NCBI RefSeq assembly: GCF_003751225.1
Contig: NZ_RJKE01000001.1
Coordinates: 6,262,001 to 6,326,000, forward strand
Direction of reading: 5' to 3'
DNA: 64,000 nucleotides
Source of the DNA: Actinocorallia herbida
GTDB taxonomy: Bacteria; Actinomycetota; Actinomycetes; Streptosporangiales; Streptosporangiaceae
The translations under genes and the position numbers were made by a program. The notes under the pieces are model-generated. The model was not told the DNA's origin and made no database searches. It saw only the letters and a list, made by a program, of their open reading frames with translations. Numbering within the stretch: position 1 is the stretch's first letter; each line of letters opens with the position of its first letter. Of the stretch, positions 32,563 through 41,371 are shown in pieces.

Positions 32563-32576
32563 CTTGTCATGACAAG
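32563..32576. promoter_or_regulatory. Perfect 14-bp palindrome over the FAD oxidase start codon
   Basis: CTTGTCATGACAAG is a perfect palindrome whose central ATG (32569) is the start codon of the FAD oxidase gene. It is a good candidate operator for the divergent GntR/UTRA protein. Confidence 0.5.
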
Positions 32577-33693
32577 TTTGCGCACCCTTCTGGACCAGGT
32601 GGACCTCGTGGTCGTGGGCGCCGGCGTCGTCGGCCTCGCCCATGCCCGCGCGGCCGTCGAGCGCGGCCTCACGGTCGCCGTCGTCGAGCGGGACGCCCGC
32701 CCGCTGGGCGCGTCGGTGCGCAACTTCGGCCACGGCTGCGCCACCGCCCAGGACGGCGCCGCGCTGCGCTACGCGATGGCGGCCCGCCGGATCTGGCTGG
32801 ACCTCGCCGAGGACGGCGTCTGGGTGCGGCCGAGCGGCACCGTCGTCGTCGCGAGGGCGGAGGACGAGCTCGCCGTGCTGCGCGAGTTCGCCGAACTGCG
32901 CGGCCCCGGGCTCGTCCACCTCCTCGACGCCGACGGGACGCACGCGCGGGTGCCGCTCGGAGACGGCGTCGTGGGCGGGGCCTTCCTCCCCCTCGACGTC
33001 CGGGTCAACCCGCGCCAGGCCGCGCCCGCGCTCGCCGCCGCGCTCGCCGCGCGCGGCGTCCGCTTCCACTGGTCGACCTCGGTGCACACGATCGAGCCCG
33101 GCGAGGTCGGCACGTCGCGCGGGACGGTCCGCGCCCGGCACGTCGTCGTCGCGGTCGGCCACGACGTGGACCGGCACTTCCCCGGCCTCGCCGCCGACGC
33201 GGGCGTGCGGCGCTGCTCGCTGCACATGCTGCGGGTCCGCGAGCCGCACCCGCGGGAGATCGAGCCCGCCGTCCTCACCGGCCTGTCCCTGCTGCGCTAC
33301 GACGGGTTCACCGCGTGCCCGTCCCTCGCCGACGTCCGCGCGCGGTTCGAGCGCGAGAGCCCCCGCCTGCTCGACGCGGGCGTGAACCTCATGCTCACCC
33401 GGCTCCCCGACGGCGACCTGACGATCGGTGACACCCACGCCTACGCCGCCGACGTCCCGCCCTACCGCGCCGAGGAACTCGACGACCTCGTCCTCGCCGA
33501 GACCGCGAAGCTGCTCGGCGCCCCTTCCCTGACCGTCCGGGAACGCTGGCGCGGCGTCTACGCGTCCGCACCCGAGCCCTTCCTGATCGCCACGCCCGCC
33601 GAAGGCGTCCGAGTCGTCTCGGTGACCTCCGGCATCGGCATGACCACGGCTCTCGGGCTCGCCCCCGAGGTGCTGGACGACCTCATCCCTTGA
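32569..33693 (+). CDS. FAD-dependent oxidoreductase, PbfD/HpnW-like
   Basis: A 374-residue DAO-type flavoprotein with the dinucleotide motif VVVGAGVVGLAHARAA near residue 14, followed by VVERDARPLGASVRNFGHGCATAQ, typical of the TIGR03364-type oxidase linked to phosphonate loci. PbfD-type members oxidise 2-aminoethylphosphonate or its N-alkyl derivatives to phosphonoacetaldehyde. The C-terminus SVTSGIGMTTALGLAPEVL closes the FAD site. It begins the plus-strand arm oxidase-phnD-phnC-phnE and supplies the likely substrate of the HAD hydrolase. Confidence 0.9.
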   Translation: MTSLRTLLDQVDLVVVGAGVVGLAHARAAVERGLTVAVVERDARPLGASVRNFGHGCATAQDGAALRYAMAARRIWLDLAEDGVWVRPSGTVVVARAEDELAVLREFAELRGPGLVHLLDADGTHARVPLGDGVVGGAFLPLDVRVNPRQAAPALAAALAARGVRFHWSTSVHTIEPGEVGTSRGTVRARHVVVAVGHDVDRHFPGLAADAGVRRCSLHMLRVREPHPREIEPAVLTGLSLLRYDGFTACPSLADVRARFERESPRLLDAGVNLMLTRLPDGDLTIGDTHAYAADVPPYRAEELDDLVLAETAKLLGAPSLTVRERWRGVYASAPEPFLIATPAEGVRVVSVTSGIGMTTALGLAPEVLDDLIP

Positions 33694-33739
33694 CCCTCAT
33701 CCCTGACCCGCGTCCCGAAGTCCCCCACGGAGAGAATCC

Positions 33740-34651
33740 ATGAAGTCCCTGCTTCGCCTCACCGCCGTGACGGCCCTCGCCGTCCTGCCTCTGCTCGCCG
33801 CCTGCGGCGGCGGGGACACCGCCACCAACGCCGACGGAGGCGCCTGCCCGAACGGGAAGGTCCGCTTCGGCGTCGAGCCTTACGAGGACCCGGCCAAGCT
33901 CAAGCCCGCCTACGAGGTCCTCGCCGGGGCCCTGGAGGAGAAGCTCGGCTGCCCGGTCGAGCTCCAGGTCGTCGAGGACTACTCGGCGGAGGTCCTCGCG
34001 ATGCGCAACGGCCGGCTGGAGATCGCCCAGTTCGGCCCGCTCGGGTTCGTGTTCGCCAGCACCAAGGCGGGCGCGGAGCCGATGGTCTCCTTCGCCGACG
34101 CGTCCGGCGCGCTCACCACCTACACCGGGGGCATCTGGGTGCCCGCCGCCTCGCCGATCCAGTCGATCGCCGACCTCAAGGGCAAGTCGCTGGCTCTGTC
34201 CAGCGCGGGATCCACCTCCGGCGACGCCCTCCCCCGCTACGCGCTCGCCCAGGCCGGGATCGCCGAGTCCGACCTCGAGATCAACTACGCGGGCGGCCAC
34301 CCCGAGGCGCTCCTCGCCCTCACCAACGGCAAGGTCGACGCGGCCGAGATCAACAGCCAGCAGCTCGCGACCGCCGAGGCCGAGGGCCAGTTCGACAAGA
34401 CGAAGTTCCGGCAGGTCTGGACGTCCGACCCGATCCCGAACGACCCGATCACCATCGCCTCCTCGCTCGACCCCGCGTTCAAGAAGAAGGTCGCCGACGC
34501 GCTGCTCGACCTGTCCCCCGAGGCCGTCGCCCAGGTCGGCGCGTTCCTCGACGTGACTCCGCCCGGCCCTCTCGTCGCCGTCACCAAAGAGACCTACCGG
34601 CCGCTGTTCGACCTCGCCGACAAGCTCGGCCTCACCGAGAAGGACGTCTGA
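33740..34651 (+). CDS. phnD: Phosphonate ABC transporter substrate-binding lipoprotein
   Basis: A 303-residue lipoprotein. Its signal ends at LLAAC (Cys near 22). The mature part has KVRFGVEPYEDPAKLKPAYEVLAGALEEKLGCPVEL and YSAEVLAMRNGRLEIAQFGPLGFVFASTKAGAEPM, matching PhnD, including the YS and FGP substrate-site segments. It captures phosphonates such as aminoethylphosphonate outside the membrane. GGAGAG precedes ATG 33740. It sits 46 bases after the oxidase gene and 3 bases before phnC. Confidence 0.94.
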   Translation: MKSLLRLTAVTALAVLPLLAACGGGDTATNADGGACPNGKVRFGVEPYEDPAKLKPAYEVLAGALEEKLGCPVELQVVEDYSAEVLAMRNGRLEIAQFGPLGFVFASTKAGAEPMVSFADASGALTTYTGGIWVPAASPIQSIADLKGKSLALSSAGSTSGDALPRYALAQAGIAESDLEINYAGGHPEALLALTNGKVDAAEINSQQLATAEAEGQFDKTKFRQVWTSDPIPNDPITIASSLDPAFKKKVADALLDLSPEAVAQVGAFLDVTPPGPLVAVTKETYRPLFDLADKLGLTEKDV

Positions 34652-34654
34652 GGC

Positions 34655-35383
34655 ATGACGCTCCGCGTCCGGGGGCTGCGCAAGGAGTTCGGCGCCCGCA
34701 CCGTCCTCGCCGGGATCGACCTCGACGTCGCGGCCGGGGAGTTCCTCGCGATCCTCGGCGCGAACGGCTCGGGCAAGTCGACGGCGCTGCGCTGCGTCGT
34801 CGGCCTGGAGACGCCCAGCGCGGGCGAGATCCTGGTCGGCGGCGACGGCGGGGCCGCGATGGTCTTCCAGAAGATCCACCTGGTCGGCCGCCGCAGCGCG
34901 CTGGACAACGTCTGCGCTGGAGCGCTCGGCAGCCTACCCCTGCACCGGTCGCTCACGCCCGCGCTGTTCCCCCGGACGCTCCGCGCGGAGGCGATGGCCT
35001 GCCTGGACCGGGTGGGTCTCGCCGACCGCGCCGCGGAACCCGCCCACCGGCTGTCGGGCGGGCAGCAGCAGCGCGTCGCGATCGCGCGGGCGCTGTGCCG
35101 GCGCTCGGCGCTGCTGCTGGCCGACGAGCCCGTGTCGGCGCTCGATCCGAAGGCGGCCGACCAGGTCGTCGGGCTGCTCGCCGAACTCGCCCGCGACGGC
35201 CTCGCCGTCGCCGCCGTGCTGCACCAGCCGTCGCTGGCGCGTAAGCACGCCGACCGGATCGTCGGCCTCCTCGACGGCCGGGTGGACCTCGACGCCCCCG
35301 CCGCGACCGTCGGCGACCTCGATCTCGACCGCCTCTACGCCCCCGACCGGGCCACCGGGCCCGCCGACCAGGAACTCCCATGA
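34655..35383 (+). CDS. phnC: Phosphonate ABC transporter ATPase
   Basis: A 242-residue ATPase of the PhnC group. Walker A is GANGSGKSTALRC; Q-loop MVFQKIHLVGRRSALDNVCAGALG is characteristic of PhnC; signature LSGGQQQRVAIARAL; Walker B LLLADEPVSALDPKAAD; H-loop VLHQPSLA. It energises the PhnE permease. Its stop overlaps the phnE start (ATGA, 35380-35383). Confidence 0.95.
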   Translation: MTLRVRGLRKEFGARTVLAGIDLDVAAGEFLAILGANGSGKSTALRCVVGLETPSAGEILVGGDGGAAMVFQKIHLVGRRSALDNVCAGALGSLPLHRSLTPALFPRTLRAEAMACLDRVGLADRAAEPAHRLSGGQQQRVAIARALCRRSALLLADEPVSALDPKAADQVVGLLAELARDGLAVAAVLHQPSLARKHADRIVGLLDGRVDLDAPAATVGDLDLDRLYAPDRATGPADQELP

Positions 35384-36180
35384 CGACGACTCCGGCACCG
35401 CCCGCACGCCGCCTCCCCTCCCCCTGGTGGTGGACGGCCGCCGCCGTCCTCCTCGGCGTGCACGTCCTCGCCTGGCGGGGCACCGACTTCTCTTTGACGG
35501 CCCTCATCCAGGGTCGGCACGGGATGGCCACGTTCATCTCCGACGCCTTCCCGCTCGACCTCGACTGGGCGGAGGTGCTCGGACCGAGCCTGGAGGCCGC
35601 GGCGGTCACCCTGTACATCGGGCTGCTCGGCACGACCCTGTCGATCCCGTCCGCGCTGGTCCTCGCGGTGCTCGCCGCGCGGAGCAGCGGCTACGGGGCG
35701 GCGTCCTACCAGGCGGCGCGGTCGGTGCTGTCGTTCCTTCGCGCGGTGCCCGATGTGGTCTTCGCGCTGATCTTCGTGACCGCGGTCGGGCTCGGGCCGT
35801 TCGCCGGGGTGCTCGCGCTCATCGCGCACAACACCGGGGTCATGGGCAAGCTGTGGGCCGAGGCGATGGAGGAGAGCGACCCGGGCCCGCGCGAGGCCCT
35901 GCGCGTCCTCGGCGCCTCCCGCCTCCGGACCGTGCTGCACGCCGTCCTGCCGACGGTCCTGCCGCAGTTCGTCGGGCTGCTGCTCTACCGCTTCGACGTG
36001 AACGTCCGCTCGTCCCTCGTGCTCGGCCTCATCGGGGCGGGCGGCATCGGCTTCCTCATCAACCAGTCGATCAAGCTGTTCCGCTTCGACGAGATGGCCA
36101 CCCACATCCTCGTCGTGCTCGTCCTCGTCATCGCCGTCGACCAGCTGTCCGCACTGGTCCGGCGCCGCATCGCCGCCTGA
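35380..36180 (+). CDS. phnE: Phosphonate ABC transporter permease
   Basis: A 266-residue permease with about six membrane segments, beginning WWWTAAAVLLGVHVLAW. PhnE marks are TLYIGLLGTTLSIPSALVLAVLAAR, SFLRAVPDVVFALIFVTAVGLGPFAGVLAL and the EAA-type loop EAMEESDPGPREALRVLGASRLRTVLHAVLPTVLP. RFDVNVRSSLVLGLIGAGGIGF is typical of the family. It is ATGA-coupled to phnC. Confidence 0.95.
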   Translation: MTTTPAPPARRLPSPWWWTAAAVLLGVHVLAWRGTDFSLTALIQGRHGMATFISDAFPLDLDWAEVLGPSLEAAAVTLYIGLLGTTLSIPSALVLAVLAARSSGYGAASYQAARSVLSFLRAVPDVVFALIFVTAVGLGPFAGVLALIAHNTGVMGKLWAEAMEESDPGPREALRVLGASRLRTVLHAVLPTVLPQFVGLLLYRFDVNVRSSLVLGLIGAGGIGFLINQSIKLFRFDEMATHILVVLVLVIAVDQLSALVRRRIAA

Positions 36181-36271
36181 GCGGCCCTCGATCCCCCGGT
36201 CCCGCCAGGGCCGGGCCCTCCGGGAAACGCCTCCGGATCCCCCCATCCGCAAGCCCGACCGAAGGACCTCC

Positions 36272-37768
36272 ATGAAGCACCGCCTGCTCGCCGCGGCCTC
36301 GGCCGCCGTCCTCGGCGCGGCGACCCTCGCCTCGCTCGCCGCCCCCGCCCACGCCGCCGCGCCCGGCAACCGGCACGTCGTCGTCTTCGGCGTCGACGGG
36401 GCCCGCTGGGACAAGGTCCAGTCGCTGAGCCTGCCGACCCTCGACGGGCTCGCCGCGACCGGCTACGCCTCGCCGACCTGGCTCTACTCCAGCCCCCTCG
36501 CCCAGACGCTCTCCGGCCCCGGCTGGTCCACGAACCTCACCGGGACCTGGCCCGACAAGCACAAGGTCGTCGACAACACGTTCCTGCTCAACGCGCTCGG
36601 CACCACCCCGAGCTTCCTCAACCTCGTCGAGTCGAACAACGGCGCGTTCGGCACCTACGCGGGCGTGGACTGGAAGCCGATCGGCGACAACATCATCGGC
36701 TCGGGCCTGGACCGCGAGTACGTCCTCAACGGGGACGCCAACGGCTACCCCGCCGAGGACACCAAGATCCAGACCGACGCGGCCTCCTACCTGAGGAACA
36801 ACGGGCCGCACGCGTCGTTCGTGTACTTCGGCGAGGTCGACATCGCCGGGCACGACTCGGGAGGGGCCAGCACCGCCTACGCCCAGGCGATGCAGTCCAC
36901 GGACGCGCGGATCGGGGCCGTCATCGACGCGGTGAAGAGCCGCCCGACCTACGCCCAGGAGGAGTGGCTGTTCCTGGTCACCGCCGACCACGGCCACACC
37001 GACGCGGGCGGGCACGGCGGCGACTCCAAGCTGGAGCGCACCTCCTTCGTCATCGCCAACGGGCCGGGCGTCCCGGTCTCGTCGCCTTCGGTGAAGCCGA
37101 AGAACGTCGACGTCGCGGCGACCGCCCTCGACTGGCTGGGCGTCCCCCGCCCCGCCAACCTCGACGGACAGCCCATCACCACCGCGTCCACCGACCCGTT
37201 CGACGCCCAGTGGCCGCTCCTCGCCGCCCGCCAGGACGAGACCGGCATCCCGGCCACGACCCTCGGCTGGACCAAGACCTTCCCGAGCGGCTGGAGCGTC
37301 GACAACAGCGCGATGGGCACCGGCGGCATGGCCGAGTGGCGCGGCTGGACCCTCACCGACGACGAGTTCTGGACGGCCACCCAGACCGGCCAGGACCGCG
37401 AGAACAACGTCAGGGCGCGCGGGGTGTTCGCCGTCGCCGAGTCCGACGAGTGGGCCGACAAGACCTTCTCCGGGACCTACACCACCACTCTGGTCTCGCC
37501 TAACGTGAGCGTCGCCGGGAAGACCACCCTGCCGATCTCGTTCGTCTCGCACTACCTCCAGGAGGGCGGCCAGCGCGCCACCGTGCTCGTCTCCTTCGAC
37601 GGTGGCGCCGACCAGCAGCTCCTGCAGTACAGCGCGAACGCCAAGTCCCGGCTGGTGAACCTCACCGCGACGGTCCCGGCGGGCGCGCAGAACGCCAAGA
37701 TCAAGTTCCGGCTCTCCAACGCGAACAACAACTGGTACTGGGTCGTGGACGCGCCCGTTTTCGGGTGA
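36272..37768 (+). CDS. Secreted alkaline-phosphatase-superfamily phosphodiesterase
   Basis: A 498-residue exported protein with a signal peptide (cleavage after AHA, about residue 28). The N-terminal two thirds are an alkaline-phosphatase fold: HVVVFGVDGARWDKV, the nucleophile region LSGPGWSTNLTG, GEVDIAGHDSGG and TADHGHTDAGGHGGD carry metal ligands, as in nucleotide pyrophosphatases or phosphonoacetate hydrolases. The C-terminal part (about 330-498) is a beta-sandwich-like module. It follows phnE by 91 bases and may release phosphate or a phosphonate outside the cell for import (inference). Confidence 0.88.
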   Translation: MKHRLLAAASAAVLGAATLASLAAPAHAAAPGNRHVVVFGVDGARWDKVQSLSLPTLDGLAATGYASPTWLYSSPLAQTLSGPGWSTNLTGTWPDKHKVVDNTFLLNALGTTPSFLNLVESNNGAFGTYAGVDWKPIGDNIIGSGLDREYVLNGDANGYPAEDTKIQTDAASYLRNNGPHASFVYFGEVDIAGHDSGGASTAYAQAMQSTDARIGAVIDAVKSRPTYAQEEWLFLVTADHGHTDAGGHGGDSKLERTSFVIANGPGVPVSSPSVKPKNVDVAATALDWLGVPRPANLDGQPITTASTDPFDAQWPLLAARQDETGIPATTLGWTKTFPSGWSVDNSAMGTGGMAEWRGWTLTDDEFWTATQTGQDRENNVRARGVFAVAESDEWADKTFSGTYTTTLVSPNVSVAGKTTLPISFVSHYLQEGGQRATVLVSFDGGADQQLLQYSANAKSRLVNLTATVPAGAQNAKIKFRLSNANNNWYWVVDAPVFG

Positions 37769-37851
37769 TCTGACCTGCGCTCCGGCGTCCGTCCACGAGG
37801 GCGGCGCCGGGGCCGTCACCGGGGCGGCCGCGGGCGTGGCAAGCTGGGGTC

Positions 37852-38088
37852 ATGGCTGATTCAGAGAAGGACGAGCAGATCACCGCCGAGGCCGCCGCCG
37901 AAGGCGTCGAGGAGGCGGTCGAGGAGACTCCCGAAGAGGCCGCCAAGCGCAGGTTCCGCGAGGCGCTGGAGCGCAAGCGCGGGGCCCAGCACGGCGCCGC
38001 GGGCGGTGGGCGCGGCGGATCGAAGATCCACGGCACCCAGGCCCAGGCGGGCGGCAAGCGCACCTTCCGCCGCAAGGCGGGCGGCTGA
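37852..38088 (+). CDS. DUF5302 small basic-tail protein
   Basis: A 78-residue actinobacterial protein: an acidic N-terminus (EAAAEGVEEAVEETPEE), then the conserved core AAKRRFREALERKRGAQ and a Gly/Lys-rich tail GSKIHGTQAQAGGKRTFRRKAGG. This matches DUF5302, a family of unknown function. It is monocistronic and ends at tandem hairpins. Confidence 0.9.
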   Translation: MADSEKDEQITAEAAAEGVEEAVEETPEEAAKRRFREALERKRGAQHGAAGGGRGGSKIHGTQAQAGGKRTFRRKAGG

Positions 38089-38109
38089 CCCCTCGGGTCC
38101 GTTGACGAC

Positions 38110-38156
38110 GGCGCCGCCCCGCGCGGCGCCGCGGGACCCCGGCCTCGCCGGGGTCC
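38110..38156. terminator. Tandem hairpins between convergent genes
   Basis: GGCGCCGC (38110-38117) pairs with GCGGCGCC (38123-38130), followed by GGACCCCGGC (38134-38143) with GCCGGGGTCC (38147-38156). The pair probably terminates both the DUF5302 gene and the convergent membrane-protein gene. Confidence 0.7.
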
Positions 38157-38192
38157 GGCCGTCCTTCCCCGGATCGGTGCCCGGGGCGGAGG

Positions 38193-38948
38193 CTATTCGA
38201 GGTGTTCGTTCTCATCGTCCGGCGTGCCGGCGATGAGGTTCTGGAGCCGGCGGCCGAAGTCGTCCAAGCGCATGTAGCGCTGCTCGCGGCGGGCCGAGCG
38301 GATCATCTTGCGGGAGCCGTTGGGGTAGAAGCGGTGGGCCCAGGGCGAGTGGGGGCGGGCCAGGCGCAGCGCGCCGAAGAAGGCGATGAAGCCGAGGAAC
38401 AGGCCGATGAGGCCGAGCCAGGTCTTGCCCTTGAGGACCGAGACGATGGAGAAGCAGAGGTTCGCCAGGAGGTATCCGGCGAAGAGCCACATGCTCTCCT
38501 CCTCGCCCTTGCCGTCGGCGATGCCGAGCGGGCTGAAGCCCATCAGGAGCAGCCCGCACAGCGAGATCGCGACGAACACGACCTCCACCGAGAGCCTGCC
38601 CTCCTCGCTCCAGTAGACGTCCTGGAGGTGGAAGACCAGCGCGAACTCGTCGAGGACCAGGGCGGTCCCGACACCGAAGACCGCGGCCGACACCGCGGCC
38701 CACACCGACTCGGGGTCGGCGATCGCGAGGCCGGTCACCCCGCCGACGCACATGAACGCCAGCCCGAAGACCACGTGGTGGATGTGCTGCCCGCCGGGCG
38801 CGACGTTGCCGAACCACCATCTGACGTCGGCGCGGATCAGCCGGACGCTCACCCGGATGAACAGGAAGCCGCAGATGAAGGCGACGAAGAAGCAGAACAG
38901 GCGCAGTTTGCCCGCGTCGAGGATGTCCTGCGAGAACCAGTGCGCCAT
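38193..38948 (-). CDS. Multi-pass membrane protein, unknown
   Basis: A 251-residue integral membrane protein with about six hydrophobic segments (LRLFCFFVAFICGFLFI, VFGLAFMCVGGVTGLAIA, VVFVAISLCGLLLMGF and others), a His-rich loop (GGQHIHHVVFG) and a basic cytosolic tail (RKMIRSARREQRYMRLDDFGRRLQ). The HIHH motif could bind metal. I do not recognise a named family. It lies downstream of two other small membrane-protein genes on the same strand. Confidence 0.78.
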   Translation of the reverse strand: MAHWFSQDILDAGKLRLFCFFVAFICGFLFIRVSVRLIRADVRWWFGNVAPGGQHIHHVVFGLAFMCVGGVTGLAIADPESVWAAVSAAVFGVGTALVLDEFALVFHLQDVYWSEEGRLSVEVVFVAISLCGLLLMGFSPLGIADGKGEEESMWLFAGYLLANLCFSIVSVLKGKTWLGLIGLFLGFIAFFGALRLARPHSPWAHRFYPNGSRKMIRSARREQRYMRLDDFGRRLQNLIAGTPDDENEHLE

Positions 38949-38986
38949 GACGCACCGATCCTAGGATCACCCCGTGTGACGGGCCG

Positions 38987-39409
38987 TCACGACACGCGCG
39001 CGGCGGCCTTGCGCAACCAGAGCAGCCCGAGGATCGGCAGCAGCACCGGGACGTAGCCGTATCCGGAGCCGAAGTGCGACCAGACCGTCGGCTCGGGGAA
39101 GAGGTCGGGGTCCAGGAAGCTGAACAGCCCGACGCCGAGCACGCCGACGAGCTCGACCGCGATCGCGCCGAGCGCGACCGACCGCTTGGAGCTCCACAGC
39201 GCGACCGTGGCCAGCAGGTAGATCACCGCGGCCAGCGCCGACAGCAGGTAGGCGACAGGAGCGTCGTCGAAGCGCAGCGCGAGCTGGACGCCCGAGCGCG
39301 CGCCCGCGGCGAGGGTGAAGACGGCGTACACCGCGACGAGGGCGCGGCCCGGCCCGGAGGCCAGCTCGCGCGACTTCGATGCGGCGGGGGCCGCTGCCGT
39401 GTCAGACAC
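38987..39409 (-). CDS. Small membrane protein, unknown
   Basis: A 140-residue protein with four hydrophobic segments (ALVAVYAVFTLAAGARSG, YLLSALAAVIYLLATVAL, LGAIAVELVGVLGVGLF, YVPVLLPILGLLWL). It has no signature that I recognise. The GTG start at 39409 lies inside the previous gene (8-base overlap), so the two are translationally coupled and may form a complex. Confidence 0.78.
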   Translation of the reverse strand: MSDTAAAPAASKSRELASGPGRALVAVYAVFTLAAGARSGVQLALRFDDAPVAYLLSALAAVIYLLATVALWSSKRSVALGAIAVELVGVLGVGLFSFLDPDLFPEPTVWSHFGSGYGYVPVLLPILGLLWLRKAAARVS

Positions 39410-39767
39410 CGGTGACGCTCCACAGCTCCTGCATGCGCAGGATGACGACGGGGACGGTGAGGCAGGCGACCGCGGCGGCGACCGTGCCCCATTTGCTGCG
39501 CTCCCCCACCGCGAGGAAGGCGCCGACGGGCAGCACCACGAGGGATCCGATGAGGTAGCCGATGAAGGTCGCCTGCTCGGCGGGCTCGTGCCCTCCGGTG
39601 AGGCGGACCGCGGCCACGACGACCTGGGCCAGCAGCCCGACCTCCAGGACGGCCATCACCAGCAGGTGGACCGCCTGGATCATCTTGTCCGCGCGGGACA
39701 GGAGCAGGAACCACACCGCGACGGCCAGGGTCACCGCGATGAGCGCCCCCGCAAGCCAGCCGACCAT
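39402..39767 (-). CDS. Small membrane protein, unknown
   Basis: A 121-residue protein with four hydrophobic segments (ALIAVTLAVAVWFLLL, VHLLVMAVLEVGLLAQVVVAAV, FIGYLIGSLVVLPVGAFLAV, VAAAVACLTVPVVIL). Its end overlaps the next membrane-protein gene by 8 bases. Role unknown; the pair looks like a two-subunit membrane unit. Confidence 0.78.
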   Translation of the reverse strand: MVGWLAGALIAVTLAVAVWFLLLSRADKMIQAVHLLVMAVLEVGLLAQVVVAAVRLTGGHEPAEQATFIGYLIGSLVVLPVGAFLAVGERSKWGTVAAAVACLTVPVVILRMQELWSVTGV

Positions 39768-39834
39768 GCTCCGTGCTCCCCTCTCGATGCGGCGGACCCA
39801 CCGTACCGCCGCCTTCCCAGAGGTCGCGCCCGGG

Positions 39835-41277
39835 TCACACGCAGGCGGGCATCGCCTGCTCCGGCGCGGTGACCTCCACCTCGGCGCCCGCGTAGGCGTC
39901 GGCCAGCCTGTCGACGGCCGCGCGCATCTGGTCCGGGGGCAGCACGTACGGGATCCGCAGGTAGTCCTCCAGGACGCCTTCGGCCCCGAACAGCGGTCCG
40001 GGAACGACCCGGACCCCGTGCCGCAGGGCGGTCTCGCTCAGGCAGGACGCGACGGGGACGGGGAGCCGCGCCCACAGGCACATGCCGCCCTGAGGGACGG
40101 TGAAGCACCATTCCGGGAGCCGGGTGCGCAGGGCGTCCACGAGGGCGTCGCGGGATTCGCGCAGCTGGATCCGCCGCTCGGCCCGCACCTCCTCGATGCG
40201 GCAGAACAGCTCGGCGGTGATGAGCTGCTCCAGGACGGGCGGGGCGATGTCCATCGGCTCGCGCAGCACGGCCAGGCGCTGGGCCATCGGGATCGTGGTG
40301 CGGATCCAGCCGATGCGCAGACCGCCCCAGAACACCTTCGAGGCCGACCCGATGGAGATCACCCGGCCCCCTCCGTCGAAGGAGGCCGTGGGCGGCATCG
40401 GCTCGGCCGCGTCGATCGACAGTTCCGCGAAGGTCTCGTCCACGACGAGCTGGCCCTTGGCCGCCCGGCTCGCCTCGACCACCGCGGCGCGGTCGGCGGC
40501 GCCCATGAGGTGGCCGGTGGGGTTCTGGAAGTCCGGGATCAGGTAGGCGAGGCGGACTCCGGCCTGGCGCATGCCGTCGGCGAGGAGTTCGGTGTCCCAG
40601 CCTTCGCTGACGCCGACCGTGGCCAGGACGGCGCCGCGGTTGCGCAGCGCGGTGAGCGCGTGCGGGTAGGTGGGCCGCTCGACCATCACCGGATCGCCCG
40701 GCGACACCAGGGCGTGCACGAGGAGGTTCCACGCCTGCTGCCCGCCGCTGGTGACGACGATCTCCTCGGGCCGGGTGGGCAGGCCGCGCTGGGCGTAGCG
40801 CTGCGCGATCGCCTCGCGCAGCCGCATCAGGCCGACCGGCTCGTAGCCGGGGCCGCACGTGTAGCGCGGCAGCTCCTGGACGGCGGCCTCCACCGCCCCC
40901 GCGAAGATCGACGGCGCGGGATGGGAGGCGCAGCCGAGGTCGATGGTGCCCTGCTCGTCGCGCTTGGTGGCGGTGAAGGCCGCGCCCGCGTACATGTTGG
41001 CCGCGGGAAGGGCGGTCCAGCTTCCGGCGCCCTGCCTGCTGGAGACGAATCCGTCGGCGCGCAGGTCGTCGTAGGCGGAGGTGACCGTGGTGCGGCTCAT
41101 GCCGAGCGCCCCCGCGAGATCGCGTTCCGCGGGCAGTCTGACGCCCAGCGGAAGCCGTCCGTCCTGGATGAGGGTCCGGATGCCCCGGCCCAAGGCCCGG
41201 TACACGGGCCGCTCCGACGGAAGAGGACCAAGGAGCCGGGCCAATTGGACCCCGCCGACGTACCGCACTTCACCCAT
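39835..41277 (-). CDS. MocR-type GntR/aminotransferase regulator
   Basis: A 480-residue fusion. The N-terminal GntR winged helix (GRLPLGVRLPAERDLAGALGMSRTTVTSAYDDLRADGFV) is joined to a class I aminotransferase fold with the PLP-site segments VTSGGQQAWNLL, DFQNPTGHLM, DETFAEL and GSASKVFWGGLRIGW (Lys for PLP). Such regulators sense PLP or an amino-compound and often control a divergent gene. ATG 41277 faces a small membrane-anchored gene and inverted repeats. Confidence 0.93.
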   Translation of the reverse strand: MGEVRYVGGVQLARLLGPLPSERPVYRALGRGIRTLIQDGRLPLGVRLPAERDLAGALGMSRTTVTSAYDDLRADGFVSSRQGAGSWTALPAANMYAGAAFTATKRDEQGTIDLGCASHPAPSIFAGAVEAAVQELPRYTCGPGYEPVGLMRLREAIAQRYAQRGLPTRPEEIVVTSGGQQAWNLLVHALVSPGDPVMVERPTYPHALTALRNRGAVLATVGVSEGWDTELLADGMRQAGVRLAYLIPDFQNPTGHLMGAADRAAVVEASRAAKGQLVVDETFAELSIDAAEPMPPTASFDGGGRVISIGSASKVFWGGLRIGWIRTTIPMAQRLAVLREPMDIAPPVLEQLITAELFCRIEEVRAERRIQLRESRDALVDALRTRLPEWCFTVPQGGMCLWARLPVPVASCLSETALRHGVRVVPGPLFGAEGVLEDYLRIPYVLPPDQMRAAVDRLADAYAGAEVEVTAPEQAMPACV

Positions 41278-41280
41278 AGA

Positions 41281-41342
41281 GGCCACTTTGCCTGATTGGC
41301 TCTTAACAGGCAAGCCATTGCCCCCCTTAATGGGAAGTGGCC
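41281..41342. promoter_or_regulatory. Nested inverted repeats upstream of the MocR gene
   Basis: GGCCACTT (41281-41288) mirrors AAGTGGCC (41335-41342). Inside these, TTGCCTG (41288-41294) mirrors CAGGCAA (41307-41313). The region separates the MocR gene from the divergent small gene and may hold its operator. Confidence 0.45.
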
Positions 41343-41371
41343 CGACGAACTCCACTCCAGAGAGGTGCCAA

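Noticed and set aside
33683-34879. Long minus-strand frame opposite phnD/phnC
   Set aside because: Shadow of real genes on the plus strand; repetitive Glu/Gly/Arg composition and no domain.
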